DNA from: Glandiceps talaboti
Lineage: Eukaryota > Hemichordata > Enteropneusta > Spengelidae
Reading direction: 5' to 3'
Length of the DNA stretch: 64,000 nucleotides
Assembly: GCF_964340395.1 (NCBI RefSeq)
Contig: NC_135563.1
Coordinates: forward strand, 1,482,001-1,546,000
The notes under the pieces were generated by a model, which was given only the letters and a program-made list of their open reading frames with translations, was not told where the DNA came from and did not search any database. Made by a program: the position numbers and the translations under genes. This document shows, piece by piece, positions 11,733-21,290 of the stretch (positions are counted from its first letter, which is position 1; each line of letters opens with the position of its first letter).

Positions 11733-12090
11733 TTATCTCATTGCACTGACACTGGGGGTAAAAAGAATTGTGTGGTTCCGATCATATTTAATTTTAGAAT
11801 AGATGGGGTAGGTAGATTTTTTATTTAATTTTTTTTAATTTTTTTGTCATATGTGAGTGTCTAGTTCATGTAATTATGTTTTCCGTTGTTTTCCATATGG
11901 TCTCTGTGTTTATTGGTTTCTTCCCATCAGATGTACAGCCATTACAGATTGGAAGAACAGTTTTATATTGTCTTGCGAGACCACGATTTTCGCGATTTTA
12001 AATTTTGTTTTCCTCGAATACATGAAAAAAGTTTAGGGTCGGCTTGAAAAAATAGGTGGGGGTCGGGTAACGTAGCGTTAATACTCAATT
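11733..12090 (-). repeat. Dispersed repeat family R3, copy 1
   Basis: The copy shares ordered blocks with 25216-25590 and 54388-54705: 'tgtggttccg', 'aattttagaat', 'ggtaggtagatttttt', 'ttccgttgttttcca', 'ggtttcttcccatcagatgt', 'acagttttatattgtct', 'tcgcgattttaaa' and 'tttagggtcggc'. On the minus strand copies 1 and 2 both read a short peptide containing LPICNGC, so the family may derive from a mobile-element coding region. Frames are interrupted, and the element class is unknown. Confidence 0.7.
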
Positions 12091-12994
12091 CATTTTGAAG
12101 CTCTGAATTTGTAAACAGAGCTGTACCTTCGACATCGAAATCCGAACAAGGAGAATCCACTGAGTGCACCTTGGCATCCGGCTTAAAGTAGGGCCATAAA
12201 AGTTTTGGGAATGACAGAAATGACGTTGTATATGCACAGACTGTAGGGCAAATAGTCGGGTAAAGAAGATGGTTATTTTGTTGTGTTACTTATTTGAAAA
12301 AGCACCATCCATTAAAAGTTGTTGTTTTTTTACTTTGAATGTGTCATCTTTTCGGCAGCTACTTTCAAATGATACTATATTACATATGATATGTAATAGG
12401 GAACTTGCAATCCAAACTGAGCATGCTCAGATGCAAAGGTCTATGGGATTATCTGAGTGTGGTAGTCATAATACGTAATCTGCCCTACACTTTTCGCAAA
12501 GTGTAGGGTGAAAACCCGTTGTTTTATTTTAAACCAGTTTATGACTATTTATCTGTAATTGTTTTTAAATTCCTTGCCGTCTTACATTTTTTGTTATTCC
12601 GAGCAGCAGCGAACCAATCTGCTTGGCCAATTAGGAGATCTCTTTGTCATTTATTCCTGAAGTGGCTATTTTTCGCAATTGCACTAAATTTACAAAAAAA
12701 AAATCTGGAGCTACTGATAAAATAACCCCCCCCCCCCAAAATGGTCAGGGTAACTATGAATTGAATATTTGTGGTTACAAACAATGTATCAACATTGTTT
12801 ACAATACTAATTGATTAGTATTTATTATTACATTTCCCATGATGCAACATTCAACATGGCGGGTTAGCAAGTTGCCTATTGCGTACGCTAAAATGGATAT
12901 AATGTAAATTGCATACAAATTGTGGAAATGAGCCACCTTTCTAAATTTTAAATGGATGATAGCACCATGACAAAGTTCTGCCCCCCCCCCCGGC

Positions 12995-12997
<3 letters not shown>
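12091..12997. other. Intergenic; possible short inverted-repeat element
   Basis: 'gtagggcaaat' near 12244 and 'atctgccctacac' near 12478 are inverted relative to each other, which could mark a small element of about 250 bp, but the arms are only about 10 bp. A local hairpin 'acacttttcgcaaagtgt' lies at 12487-12504. Poly-C tracts occur at 12727-12738 and 12981-12991. No gene is recognised. Confidence 0.4.
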
Positions 12998-13040
<43 letters not shown>

Positions 13041-13120
13041 TTGATATAAACTATTGCGCTCTGCCACTGCGGTATAGAGCACTGTCTTAGCAGATTGATA
13101 CTCACCGAGTTATATATATA
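12998..13120 (-). repeat. (TA)n and Penelope-associated terminal block, copy 1
   Basis: A (TA)n tract (12998-13036) is followed by 'ctctgccactgcggtatag', 'agcactgtcttagcagattg' and 'atactcaccgagttatatat'. The same block occurs at 14028-14085 and, inverted, at 59199-59222 and 59331-59394, each time abutting (TA)n. At 14 kb it is directly linked to hammerhead motifs, so I treat it as part of a Penelope-type or similar element end. That link is inferred. Confidence 0.65.
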
Positions 13121-13395
13121 TGGTATGCTTACCCTGTCTGTTTCCTGACAAATGTCACCAGATTTAAACTGAATGCCTTCCGCAAGGGTATAGTTTTGCA
13201 ATTTCATGATTTGAACAAGAAATTTAGCTCTATATATGTGAATTTTCAAGTTCCAATGAACGTTAGTTGTCAAAAATGTTGTTCAAATGCCCGCCCCCTA
13301 TTGCAGCACAGGAAAGCTTGCCATCCTCGACTTCACTCGGCTTCGTGATTCCCTACATACCCGGCATATGCACACCCGTTTCCATGGCAAATAAT
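13121..13395 (-). repeat. Duplicated segment B: inverted copy of the transposon flank with an empty site
   Basis: Read on the minus strand this is 8509-8635 joined directly to 11339-11480. Where the other copy has TAA-transposon-TAA, this copy has one TAA between 'ttttgacaac' and 'cgttcattgg'. It therefore shows the pre-insertion state. One side abuts a Penelope fragment and the other a (TA)n-associated block, so the duplicate was captured or interrupted by retroelement sequence. Confidence 0.88.
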
Positions 13396-13396
13396 A

Positions 13397-13704
13397 CTCT
13401 CGTGTCGGCATTCGGATATCAACTCAGTTCTTTTTTTTAGTGTGGAGCTTTTGTCTGCTTTAATAATAGTTAGTTTTTCGGTTAAACACAGGTTGCATCG
13501 TTTTGTTTTATTGCTGTATGCTTGGGCTGTCTTGCTGATGGACCAGGATACGGAAAAAGGCTCATTGTTTCTTTTCAGTTTCCAAATGTGTTTTGATAGT
13601 TCTGTGCTGTTTTCGTGTTTTTCATGTTTGAATGACTGTTTGTGGTTGGCGTATCTCTGTTTGAAGTTGTTCTCTGTTAGACCGATATATACGTTTGTTT
13701 AAGT
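13397..13704 (-). pseudogene. Penelope-like element fragment: C-terminal GIY-YIG endonuclease domain
   Basis: The minus-strand translation gives a GIY-YIG-type endonuclease core as found at the C-terminus of Penelope-like retroelements. It has VYIGLTE near the start, FKQRYANHKQSFKH, then LSKHIWKLK, SWSISKTA and the zinc-binding-like KRCNLCLTEKL. About 85 residues are continuous. A run of eight A's on the minus strand (13432-13439) shifts the frame. Past it, the expected tail (TELISECRHES) continues in the neighbouring frame before the match ends at the edge of segment B. The reverse transcriptase part is absent upstream, where an AATAAA-containing stretch begins instead. It is therefore a 5'-truncated, frameshifted relic. 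Domain identity is secure from motif order; the exact clade is not. Confidence 0.85.
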
Positions 13705-13952
13705 TTAATAAGTTTTATTTGTCCAACTTCAATAGAGCATCTATCACCGAAACTAAACCCGTTAACTAACGGAACATCAAAGCCCAACATGTAACAACCC
13801 GCCAACACTTACTTGTCCGCACCCAATACCTCACACAATAACAACCAACACCTCCACACATACAACACCAACCCACCGACACAGACAATAGTGATGGTAT
13901 TTCTATTGTCTACACTCTATATATACAGCACACCCAGAGAGTAAGCCTCAGA
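13705..13952. other. Repeat-associated noncoding sequence between the Penelope fragment and a hammerhead
   Basis: On the minus strand this ends in 'caaataaaacttattaaact' next to the Penelope fragment, resembling the 3' end of a transcript with a polyadenylation signal. The plus strand is rich in 'aacacc/caacac' words. No coding potential was recognised. Confidence 0.4.
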
Positions 13953-13995
13953 GTTGTCTGACGATCGCACTATGCGTGAAACTCCGAGTTACAAC
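13953..13995 (+). ncRNA. Hammerhead ribozyme, minimal type I
   Basis: All core elements are present in order. Stem I 5' strand is GTTGT (13953-13957) and the core is CTGACGA (13958-13964). Stem II is CGCA/TGCG closed by a CTA loop (13966-13976). GAAA is at 13978-13981. A very short stem III has CT/AG around a CCG loop, with A15.1-U16.1 closing. The cleavage position is U at 13990, after AGU. The 3' strand ACAAC (13991-13995) pairs fully with GTTGT. Short-stem-III hammerheads are known from Penelope-like elements. Here the motif is on the strand opposite to the neighbouring GIY-YIG fragment. Activity is inferred from sequence only. Confidence 0.8.
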
Positions 13996-14009
13996 CAAGA
14001 AAGAGTTCC

Positions 14010-14210
<201 letters not shown>

Positions 14211-14270
14211 AAGTCAGTGGTAAGATTTGTCCGTAGTACAGTGCTCGATACGTCTGCACGCAGAGCGGAG

Positions 14271-14423
14271 TATATGTTGAGGGTAGAAGAAAATCAAGTC
14301 GGGTTTTTCGTCTCTACAAGCCTGTTTCGTGAGTAAATCACTCGTCAGGAGATGTTGTTGAGTGATTTACTCACGAAACAGGCTTGTAGAGACGAAAAAC
14401 CCGACTTGATTTTCTTCTACCCT

Positions 14424-14432
<9 letters not shown>
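14271..14432. repeat. Perfect 73-bp inverted repeat with 16-nt spacer
   Basis: The left arm 14271-14343 and right arm 14360-14432 are exact reverse complements, separated by 14344-14359. Arms begin 'tatatgttgagggtagaag' and end at the centre with 'gagtaaatcactc'. (TA)n tracts lie beyond: the left one is separated by about 62 bp, the right one is adjacent. The left arm plus spacer forms an intact hammerhead on the minus strand (14311-14352). The mirror position on the plus strand has lost the core. Confidence 0.95.
14311..14352 (-). ncRNA. Hammerhead ribozyme, minimal type I, in the palindrome
   Basis: Read on the minus strand. Stem I 5' strand is TCTC (14352-14349) and the core is CTGACGA (14348-14342). 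Stem II is GTGA/TCAC with a TTTAC loop (14341-14329). GAAA is at 14328-14325. Stem III is CA/TG with a GGCT loop. U16.1 is at 14316 and cleavage-site A17 at 14315 (GUA). The stem I 3' strand is GAGA (14314-14311), pairing perfectly with TCTC. Every conserved core base is present. The architecture matches hammerheads of Penelope-like elements. In-cell activity is unknown. Confidence 0.8.

Positions 14433-14511
<79 letters not shown>
14430..14511. repeat. (TA)n microsatellite
   Basis: About 80 bp of TA directly abuts the right arm of the palindrome. Confidence 0.97.
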
Positions 14512-14513
<2 letters not shown>

Positions 14514-14715
14514 AGTAAACAGTAATATGATAAACAGTAAAATGCTTCTGGCCCATCCATTTCAAAGTGTTTCCGGCCAAGACGTTTCACTCAGGCTTTG
14601 CTGAGCTGCCTCAGTAGACCCAATCCATCATACTAATTATCGCTTACCTCCAGTCACGTGACCCCAAATGGTAATCAGAACAGTTGCTATTTTTTGCGGT
14701 TTATTCTATTTTTAC
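14512..14715. other. Element-flank sequence with a possible decayed hammerhead on the minus strand
   Basis: On the minus strand 14614-14584 reads CTGAGG, then a CTCAG/CTGAG stem, then GAAAC. This resembles a hammerhead core with one extra base before A9. Stem III and stem I do not form convincingly. No coding sequence is seen. Confidence 0.3.
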
Positions 14716-15060
14716 CTTCCGTAAGGAATGTTATATATTAGGGATGAAAAGTCTGTGTGTCTGTGTGTGTGTCTGTATCACCATTTTCTAAAAAAAAAAA
14801 CGGCTGGCTCAATTCAAACGAAATTTGGCACATGTGTTCCGTTAATAGTTTTCGGTAAATTAGTCTATATCTCAAGAATGCAGACTTCAAATTCAATATA
14901 ATTTAAAACATACATTTGTGATACCTAAGCGCATCTGTCCTGAGAGTATTATTGATGTAGGGTTTAATTTTAATAAGTTATTGGCATATTTTCAGGTCAC
15001 AAAAGAGAAGAAAAAAATTGTTTCTGGTCAGGAAATGTTGTCTAACGTGGTACGACGTTG
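14716..15060 (+). repeat. Dispersed repeat family R1, partial copy 2
   Basis: The copy starts with 'ccttccgtaaggaatg', then a 'tctgtgtgtctgtgtgtgtg' tract, 'caccattttc' and 'aatttggcacatgtgttccg'. Related order is seen at 59605-59740 ('ccttccgtgaggaagg', TG tract, 'atcattttcgcc', 'aatttggtacacatcttc'). The 3' part is divergent or truncated. Confidence 0.6.
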
Positions 15061-15300
15061 CGATTTTTTTTACATTCTCAACAAATAATACTCAATCTAC
15101 TATTCATTGCGGTTACTGTTCTTTTTATTTATGTACTTTTCAGCAAGTGTGTATTTTGGGCAGATGTCATAGGCATTTTCATGATTAGTTCTGTAGTTGT
15201 CTTCACTGAATTGGCACTTAATGTAGGGAGAGTTACTTTTGTGTTTTCCCTTTCATCTACAGACTGAATTGGCTCAGGACAAAAATTTTAAAAAAATGAC

Positions 15301-16500
15301 GTGGGAACCCCTTCATTAATGATCTTCATCCCAAGTCTTCTCAGTCTAAACCCTCAAAGCTATATGTTGATGACATCTTCTATGGATATTGCCGAAGCTT
15401 TTAACAGACATTTCACTGACATTGCAGACGCTCTCAACAAAGATATTATCCACGAGACTTTTGATCCAACTAAGTTAAATAATTTTGTTGACTCTAAAGA
15501 CATTCATTACAGCTTCCGAATTCCACTTATCTCGCAAACGAAGGTTTAAATTCCTTCTGGATTTGGATATTTCTAAGTCAACCGGGTATGATTTTATAAG
15601 GGCTAAGGTTGTGAAATCTACAGCTCCTTATATTGCTACATACAATTTTAGAATTGTTAACCTCTGCATAATTAATAATCACTTTCCATCTGCTTGGAAA
15701 TTGGCTAAGGTGCTTCCTCTTCATAAAAGTAATTCTACTGATAAACGCTCCAATTTTCGACCCATTCTATTCTGCCTTGGTTATCCAAACTTTTAGAATC
15801 CAACGTTCATCAAAGTTTGTATCTTTATCTTAACAAGTTTAATCTTCTTTACTCGTTTCAATCAGGCTTTCGTCCCGGTCATTCTTGTCAGACTGCTCTC
15901 ACTTATTTCGTTAATCAGTGCTATACTGCAATAAATAACAATAGCTGGAGTGGTATCATTTTTATTGATCTCTCTAAGGCCTTTGATCTTACTAACCATT
16001 TATTGCTAATTGAAAAGCTTCAACTCTACAACTTTGATTCTTCGGCTATCAATTGGTTCACTTCATATCTTAAGGATAGAAAACAGTTTGTTTCCTTTGA
16101 AAATAGCAATTCTTCCATCTTATCTATTAAGTCTGGCGTCCCTCAAGGTTCTATCCTTGGTCCTCTTCTATTCCTCCTTTTTATTAATGACCTCCATTTA
16201 GAAGTTGAACACTGCCATATTAATACCTATGCTGATGACTCTAGTCTTTTATTTTCCTCCCCTGATATTTCAACATTAAATCAAACTATTAACGATGATC
16301 TGTCTAACTTTCACACCTGGTTTAATCAAAACCATATGAACATCAGTACTAATAAGTTGAAATAAGTCTAAAGCTATGATAATTCCCCCTAAAAAAAGAA
16401 CCTTAAGTTTCTTTACTAACTTCCTTTTCTGTTATCTATAACAACGCTTCTTTTCCCATTTATGCTTGGCTCTGTCATCATTAACCATATTCCTGAGACT
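15301..16500 (+). pseudogene. Non-LTR retrotransposon (CR1/L2/jockey-like) reverse transcriptase, frameshifted
   Basis: This is a reverse transcriptase domain in pieces. The N-terminal part contains DIAEAFNRHFTDIADAL. Then come a fragment with SKSTGYDF, then FRPGHSCQTALTYF, the catalytic-motif-A region FIDLSKAFD, SGVPQGSILGPLLFLLFIND (motif B) and the YADDSSLLF box (motif C). Frame changes occur near 15375, 15540 and 15765. A short tandem duplication near 16355 creates a stop just after NISTNK, with homologous sequence resuming in another frame (MIIPPKKRT). The 5' ORF and apurinic endonuclease domain are absent. The copy is an old, inactive, 5'-truncated element. The clade is inferred from motif wording only. 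Confidence 0.9.
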
Positions 16501-18240
16501 CTAATAAAGAGTTTGATATGTATATTATGCTGGTTACTTTCCGGTTGCGGTATCTCAAAAACTTTTCTGGCCTCTGCTACAGCACGACATGGACTTGTAC
16601 ACTTTGGATAAGATCATTAAAGGTTATATGTGTAGTTTACTCTGCTGATCTGATACCGTTATGGCAGAATTAAAGTTACAAACTGAGAGAATAAAGGAAA
16701 TTCGACTAAAGAGCAACTAATTAAAACACATAAGCACACATTTAGTCTCTTTGGAAACTAACGACAGCATCCTCCTATGTATGCATTGCATAATGTCGCC
16801 CTCTTGCGCCAAGAGTTGAAATACGATATGTAAATTAAAAATATTTTATCTAATATGTCACTGAATATTAAGTAGATATTAGAAAGATGATCGCGCAATG
16901 GTAGACGTTGCTGTGATACACATTTAGGGAAACGCTGCAAATTACAAGATCTCCTTTACCGATAATGATTAAGTCCATTACTAAGTACTACAAATTATTG
17001 TTATTGATTTTAACAAAAAAGTGACTATGCTAACGTAAAACAATCACATTTACATATCTGCTTCGAAAATTATATAATTCTGTTTACTTTTTTTTTGTAA
17101 ACTCCCCCTCCCCCAAAAAAGAAGAAGAAAAATAATAAAATAAAAAAGAACCCCAGTAAACAAGTATGAAATATAATATTGAATTTAAACTCTAACTATA
17201 TGTGTGTAGTAAAGTAAGACTAGAATAGTGAACTCATTAAACCATGTAGATAACGGTAATTACACAAATGTGACATTTTGTTATCGTCTCATTAAAAGTC
17301 AGCATGCCAGTCATGTCAAGCAGTCTACCAAATATGATTCTAATTCTAATCACCCAGCACCATATCCATTATGCCTGAGTAGAGCATCATGTAAAAAGCA
17401 CGGTGTTGTATTTCACAATGTCTCATTTTCAACGCTGCCTCCAATCTGTTTGTGATAAAGGGACTGTCAATGGGCTGTCGACCAAATAAAATAAATGTAC
17501 CGCTAATAGCTTTTTACGACAAGTGTACTTGTAGTGGCTGGAATCTTTTAAAAGTGATTTTAGTGATAATCGTTGTCAAGAAGGCTGGGTCCTTCCTCTT
17601 TGGTAAATTGAATACAAGCACGGTCTGCGTTAAGTATCGTTTCCCACCTTCAAATACAAGAAAAGATGGCAACATACAAAATGTTGGGTTTTATCTTTAT
17701 AGAACCAAATATACATACACAAATTTGTGTGATATACTCTATTTTGACAATATTGAAGCAACATGCAAGCAGAATTTACTGCAGGAGCCAGAGATAACAC
17801 TTCCGTCAATGTTTTTTTTCGCACTCCCACCTCCACTCAGCGTTCTCAAGACATTTCATTGTTCCTCTCTAAATTAACGAACTATTTTTTGTAACACCCC
17901 TCCCCATACGCCGAACATTGCATAGCGATTTGTATAAGCAATTTTACGGTATCCCCCTCATCCATATACACACACATTGCACATGTACAAGTTTATGGTA
18001 CTACATTAAAGTGATATTGACAATTGACTTCCATAAGCGATTGGTTACAAATAGAAACGGACTAATTCACCAGGAGAGATCTCACATTGAGCTCTAAACT
18101 ATACTTGAGAATATTTTATACCAGCAGGAATTTATTCTTCAATCTTGATTGGTGAAGAGGCAGTGAGATCTGCAAAATAGGAGCATGAAGGAAAGCATTT
18201 AGAGGTACAAAATATGAAGCCACAATTTACAGCCACTGAA
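16501..18240. other. Intergenic; no supported gene
   Basis: The frame 17452-17877 (141 codons, plus) has no recognised domain and does not start with a convincing context. A minus-strand frame overlaps it. The stretch 17090-17150 is a C-run followed by an A/G-rich tract. Nothing else is supported. Confidence 0.45.
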
Positions 18241-18740
18241 TACTTATAGTCCTCATTTAACTATGAGAGAGAGGGGAGGGTGAGGGAGAGAGAGAGAGAG
18301 AGAGGGGGGGGGGGGTTAACCATACACAAACACACATATTACCATGACCTACTAACAAAGGAAGTGTAAGAGTACATTGTAAAAGTACATGTACATGTAA
18401 AATGTAAATGACAGCTCCCGAGGTTAAATTGGTTTAAAGAATCACGAATCAAGAACACATTTGTTCAATTACGTCCCCGGTAAAACCATTAGGTTTTTCA
18501 ACCCCCCCCCCCCCCCTCGAATCCCCGAGTGGTTTCGTGCTCTCATTATTTTCTCCCCTGCCGTAAATTCTATAGCTACCTGAAGTATCGTCTATTACGA
18601 ACAAGTTCACATTTTTGTTTTTGTCGATATTTTTTTCCAATATTTATCATATGTTGTGTAAATGATAATCTGTTGCTATGGAAATAGAAGGACTGTTGGT
18701 AGTTCGTTGGTTATTCCCTTTGTGTTTGCCGCAACAAAGA
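18241..18740. other. Simple-sequence region with a possible transposon-end relic
   Basis: An (AG)n/G-run lies at 18265-18316. A C-run at 18503-18518 is followed by 'ttctcccctgccgtaaatt' (18552-18570), which resembles the joined inner and outer blocks of the TIR at 8636 and 11335. It could be a solitary, decayed end of that transposon family. Confidence 0.4.
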
Positions 18741-19157
18741 TCATGCGTCATAGCAGGGGTGTAGGTTGGGGATCATTAAGATGTAGATCATGTGTTATAG
18801 CTGGGGTGTGGGTTGGGGGGGGGGATTAAGATGTAGATCATGTGTTATAGCTGGGGTGTGGGTTGGGGGGGGGATTAAGATGTAGATCATGTGTTATAGC
18901 TGGGGTGTGGGTTGGGGGGGGGGGTTAAGATGTAGATCATGTGTTATAGCAGCGGTGTGGGTTGGGGGATTAAGATGTAGATCATGTGTTATAGCTGGGG
19001 TGTGGGTTGGGGGGATTAAGATGTAGATCATGTGTTATAGCCGGGATATTGGTTGGGAGGATTAATATGTAGATCATGTGTTATAGCTGGGGTATGGGTT
19101 GGGGGGATTAAGATGTAGATCATGTGTTATAGCTGGGGTGTGGGTTGGGGACACAGT
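18741..19157. repeat. 45-50-bp tandem repeat, about nine copies
   Basis: The unit contains 'attaagatgtagatcatgtg', 'ttatagctggggtgtggg' and a G-run of 4-10 bases. Unit length varies with the G-run (for example 45 bp between 18961 and 19006). The array abuts the foldback element at 19160. Confidence 0.93.
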
Positions 19158-19159
19158 CA

Positions 19160-19871
19160 CTTGTGAGTTAATATTCTATTCCAAGATTTTCATATTCTAG
19201 TCTAGGATGATCATAATACAAAATAATGTCGTTATTATATTATTAGGTATTTACGATATTAAATATACCATTAATATACCATAGCCTGTGATTGTTACGG
19301 AATATACACAAGTTTGGAAACCGTAAGATACAGCGGAAGATACAAGACAATTTCCACGATACGTTTTAATTCCGAAATCTACAAATATAACCAAAACATA
19401 ACCACCCATGACACTCTTAGAAAATACTTTCTTCAACATGTTAATTAACGATAGTGTGCTGCTGATTGGTTGTAAGGCATTGCCGTTGTGACCGCGAATG
19501 ACGTTATACCCCATCATGGACTGTATCATGGCGGGTCGTTTAAATGTGGACGTATTTCTTTGTGAAACGCGTTAGAAAACCCATTTTGGATCAATTTTGT
19601 TGCAGATTAGTTGTCAGGTAGGGTAAAGTGTTTTCTATGAGTGTCATATGCGGTTATGTTTTGGTTATATTTGTAGATTTCGGATCGTTGAAATTATCGT
19701 GTATACGTATATTCCGCTGTATCTTCCGGTTTCCTAACTTGTGTATATTCCGTAACAATCGCAGGCAATTGTTTTGAATATCCTAAAAACCTATAATAAC
19801 GTCATTATTTTGTATTGCGATCATCCTAGACTAGAATATTACCATCCTGGAATGGAATATTAGCTCACAAG
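19160..19871. mobile_element. Foldback element with long (~250-bp) inverted arms
   Basis: The left arm (19160 to about 19432) and right arm (about 19625-19871) are imperfect reverse complements. Shared blocks in order are 'cttgtgag.taatatt', 'attctagtctaggatgatc', 'caatacaaaataatg.cgtt' (approx.), 'ttgttacggaatatacacaa', 'aagatacagcgga', 'ccgaaatctacaaatataac' and 'caaaacataacc'. The 190-bp centre is unique. No transposase frame is present. No clear target-site duplication is visible at the edges. It could be a foldback or MITE-type element, or an old inverted duplication. Confidence 0.8.
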
Positions 19872-21110
19872 ATACTGTTTTTGGGGATTAAGAGGAACAG
19901 ACCACCTAGAGCAGTGCTGACTTCAGATATGTATCTTTGTTTGTTTTTTACTTACAGATATGTCTTTACTCTTTTCTGGTGTAACTCAATTCAGTCAATT
20001 CAGTTATGCATTCACCCCGTACTAACTTTTAATGTTTTACAACCCCACGACCTTGAGTCCAACGTGTGCAATTTATACTGTACAGTTCACGGAATCAATA
20101 CATTAATTACTTTTCCTAAAACGTTTATTGATCTAAGGCAAAGGTAACTAAGATCATTAAAAGAATAAGGTCAACAAAACTTGACGAGAAAACATATCCC
20201 CAGACAGCTTCAATTCTCCTCGGAACTGATTCACTTGCCCGTAGTCTCCTGCTTGGTTTTCTCTTCAATTTCAACTTTCACATTTACTTGATCATCTGGT
20301 AGAAATTTACATGCAATAATGTTCTACTTTATGGTAACGTTTAAATTGTTCTTTTATGCGTACGTACATTATCAGTTCATAAGTCACGAATAAGAGCTAC
20401 CTGATTGTAAACCTATTACCCTCACACAGACTCTCTTGTCAACAAATTGATACTCCCAAGAGGGCGCACTAACGATATCACTGCAAACCGTCTTGCATTA
20501 TATCACAAACCAACGTTTCAAAAACAATTCACTGTTACAGTAATTGAAATAAAAATCAAGTGCCAATCGAATAAAATATCTTAGTTGAGGAGAAATGAAA
20601 CGATAGATTCAGTGAAATTGTGTTAACTGATAGTAGTTGTTCTTGATCTCTCGCCATCCAATAATGCCGAAAATCAACTAATCTTTTCAGAGCGTTGTCG
20701 TATTTGTCATATATTCAGTAGTGGAATTTTGGAAATGGCGTTTGTTGAGAGAATGTATCCATCTCAATTACAGGATATTCCATGACACGATCTTGAATAC
20801 CGATTTAAAAACTACGTCAAGTGGTATCTTCTTTTCATCAGATTGCACGATTTGTCGACGGCACGGCAACGGCAGGGGTAAAACGTAGCGATCTGATTTC
20901 ATTTGCACGTTGGTTTTGTAAATGTAGTCACTCGTCGTTAAGAGCCATGGGAGGTAGTCTCTATCAAATCATTCTTTCAACTTTTGAAAAACACCGTTGA
21001 TTTAATATTACATTCTCAGTGTTGTCAACCGCCTCCTGGGTAGACATGCAACTTGAACAGATCAATCTGACATCGTATCATCGTGTTCTGCCTGTTTAAT
21101 GAGTACACTT
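19872..21110. other. Intergenic, nothing recognised
   Basis: This is single-copy-looking sequence. The open frames (for example 19881-20147) have no recognised homology and no support. Confidence 0.5.
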
Positions 21111-21114
21111 TTAA

Positions 21115-21115
21115 C

Positions 21116-21190
<75 letters not shown>

Positions 21191-21290
21191 GTGTGTATAT
21201 AATATATATACCATATGTATAATATACATTTGTGTCTCTCTGTCTGACTGTCTGTCTCTCTGTCTGTCTGTCTGTATCTGAGTAATCATA
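21115..21290. repeat. Compound (TA)n and (CTGT)n microsatellite
   Basis: TA repeats with a few TG interruptions (21115-21220) are followed by 'tctgtctgtctctctgtctg' repeats to about 21280. Confidence 0.95.

Noticed and set aside
12243-12500. Possible MITE with 'gtagggca' ends
   Set aside because: Terminal similarity is about 10 bp and the flanks show no duplication.
14570-14620. Possible hammerhead on the minus strand
   Set aside because: CTGAGG and GAAAC boxes are present, but there is an extra base before A9 and stems I and III do not form.
17452-17877. 141-codon plus-strand frame
   Set aside because: No recognisable motif, overlapped by a minus-strand frame, and composition like surrounding noncoding DNA.
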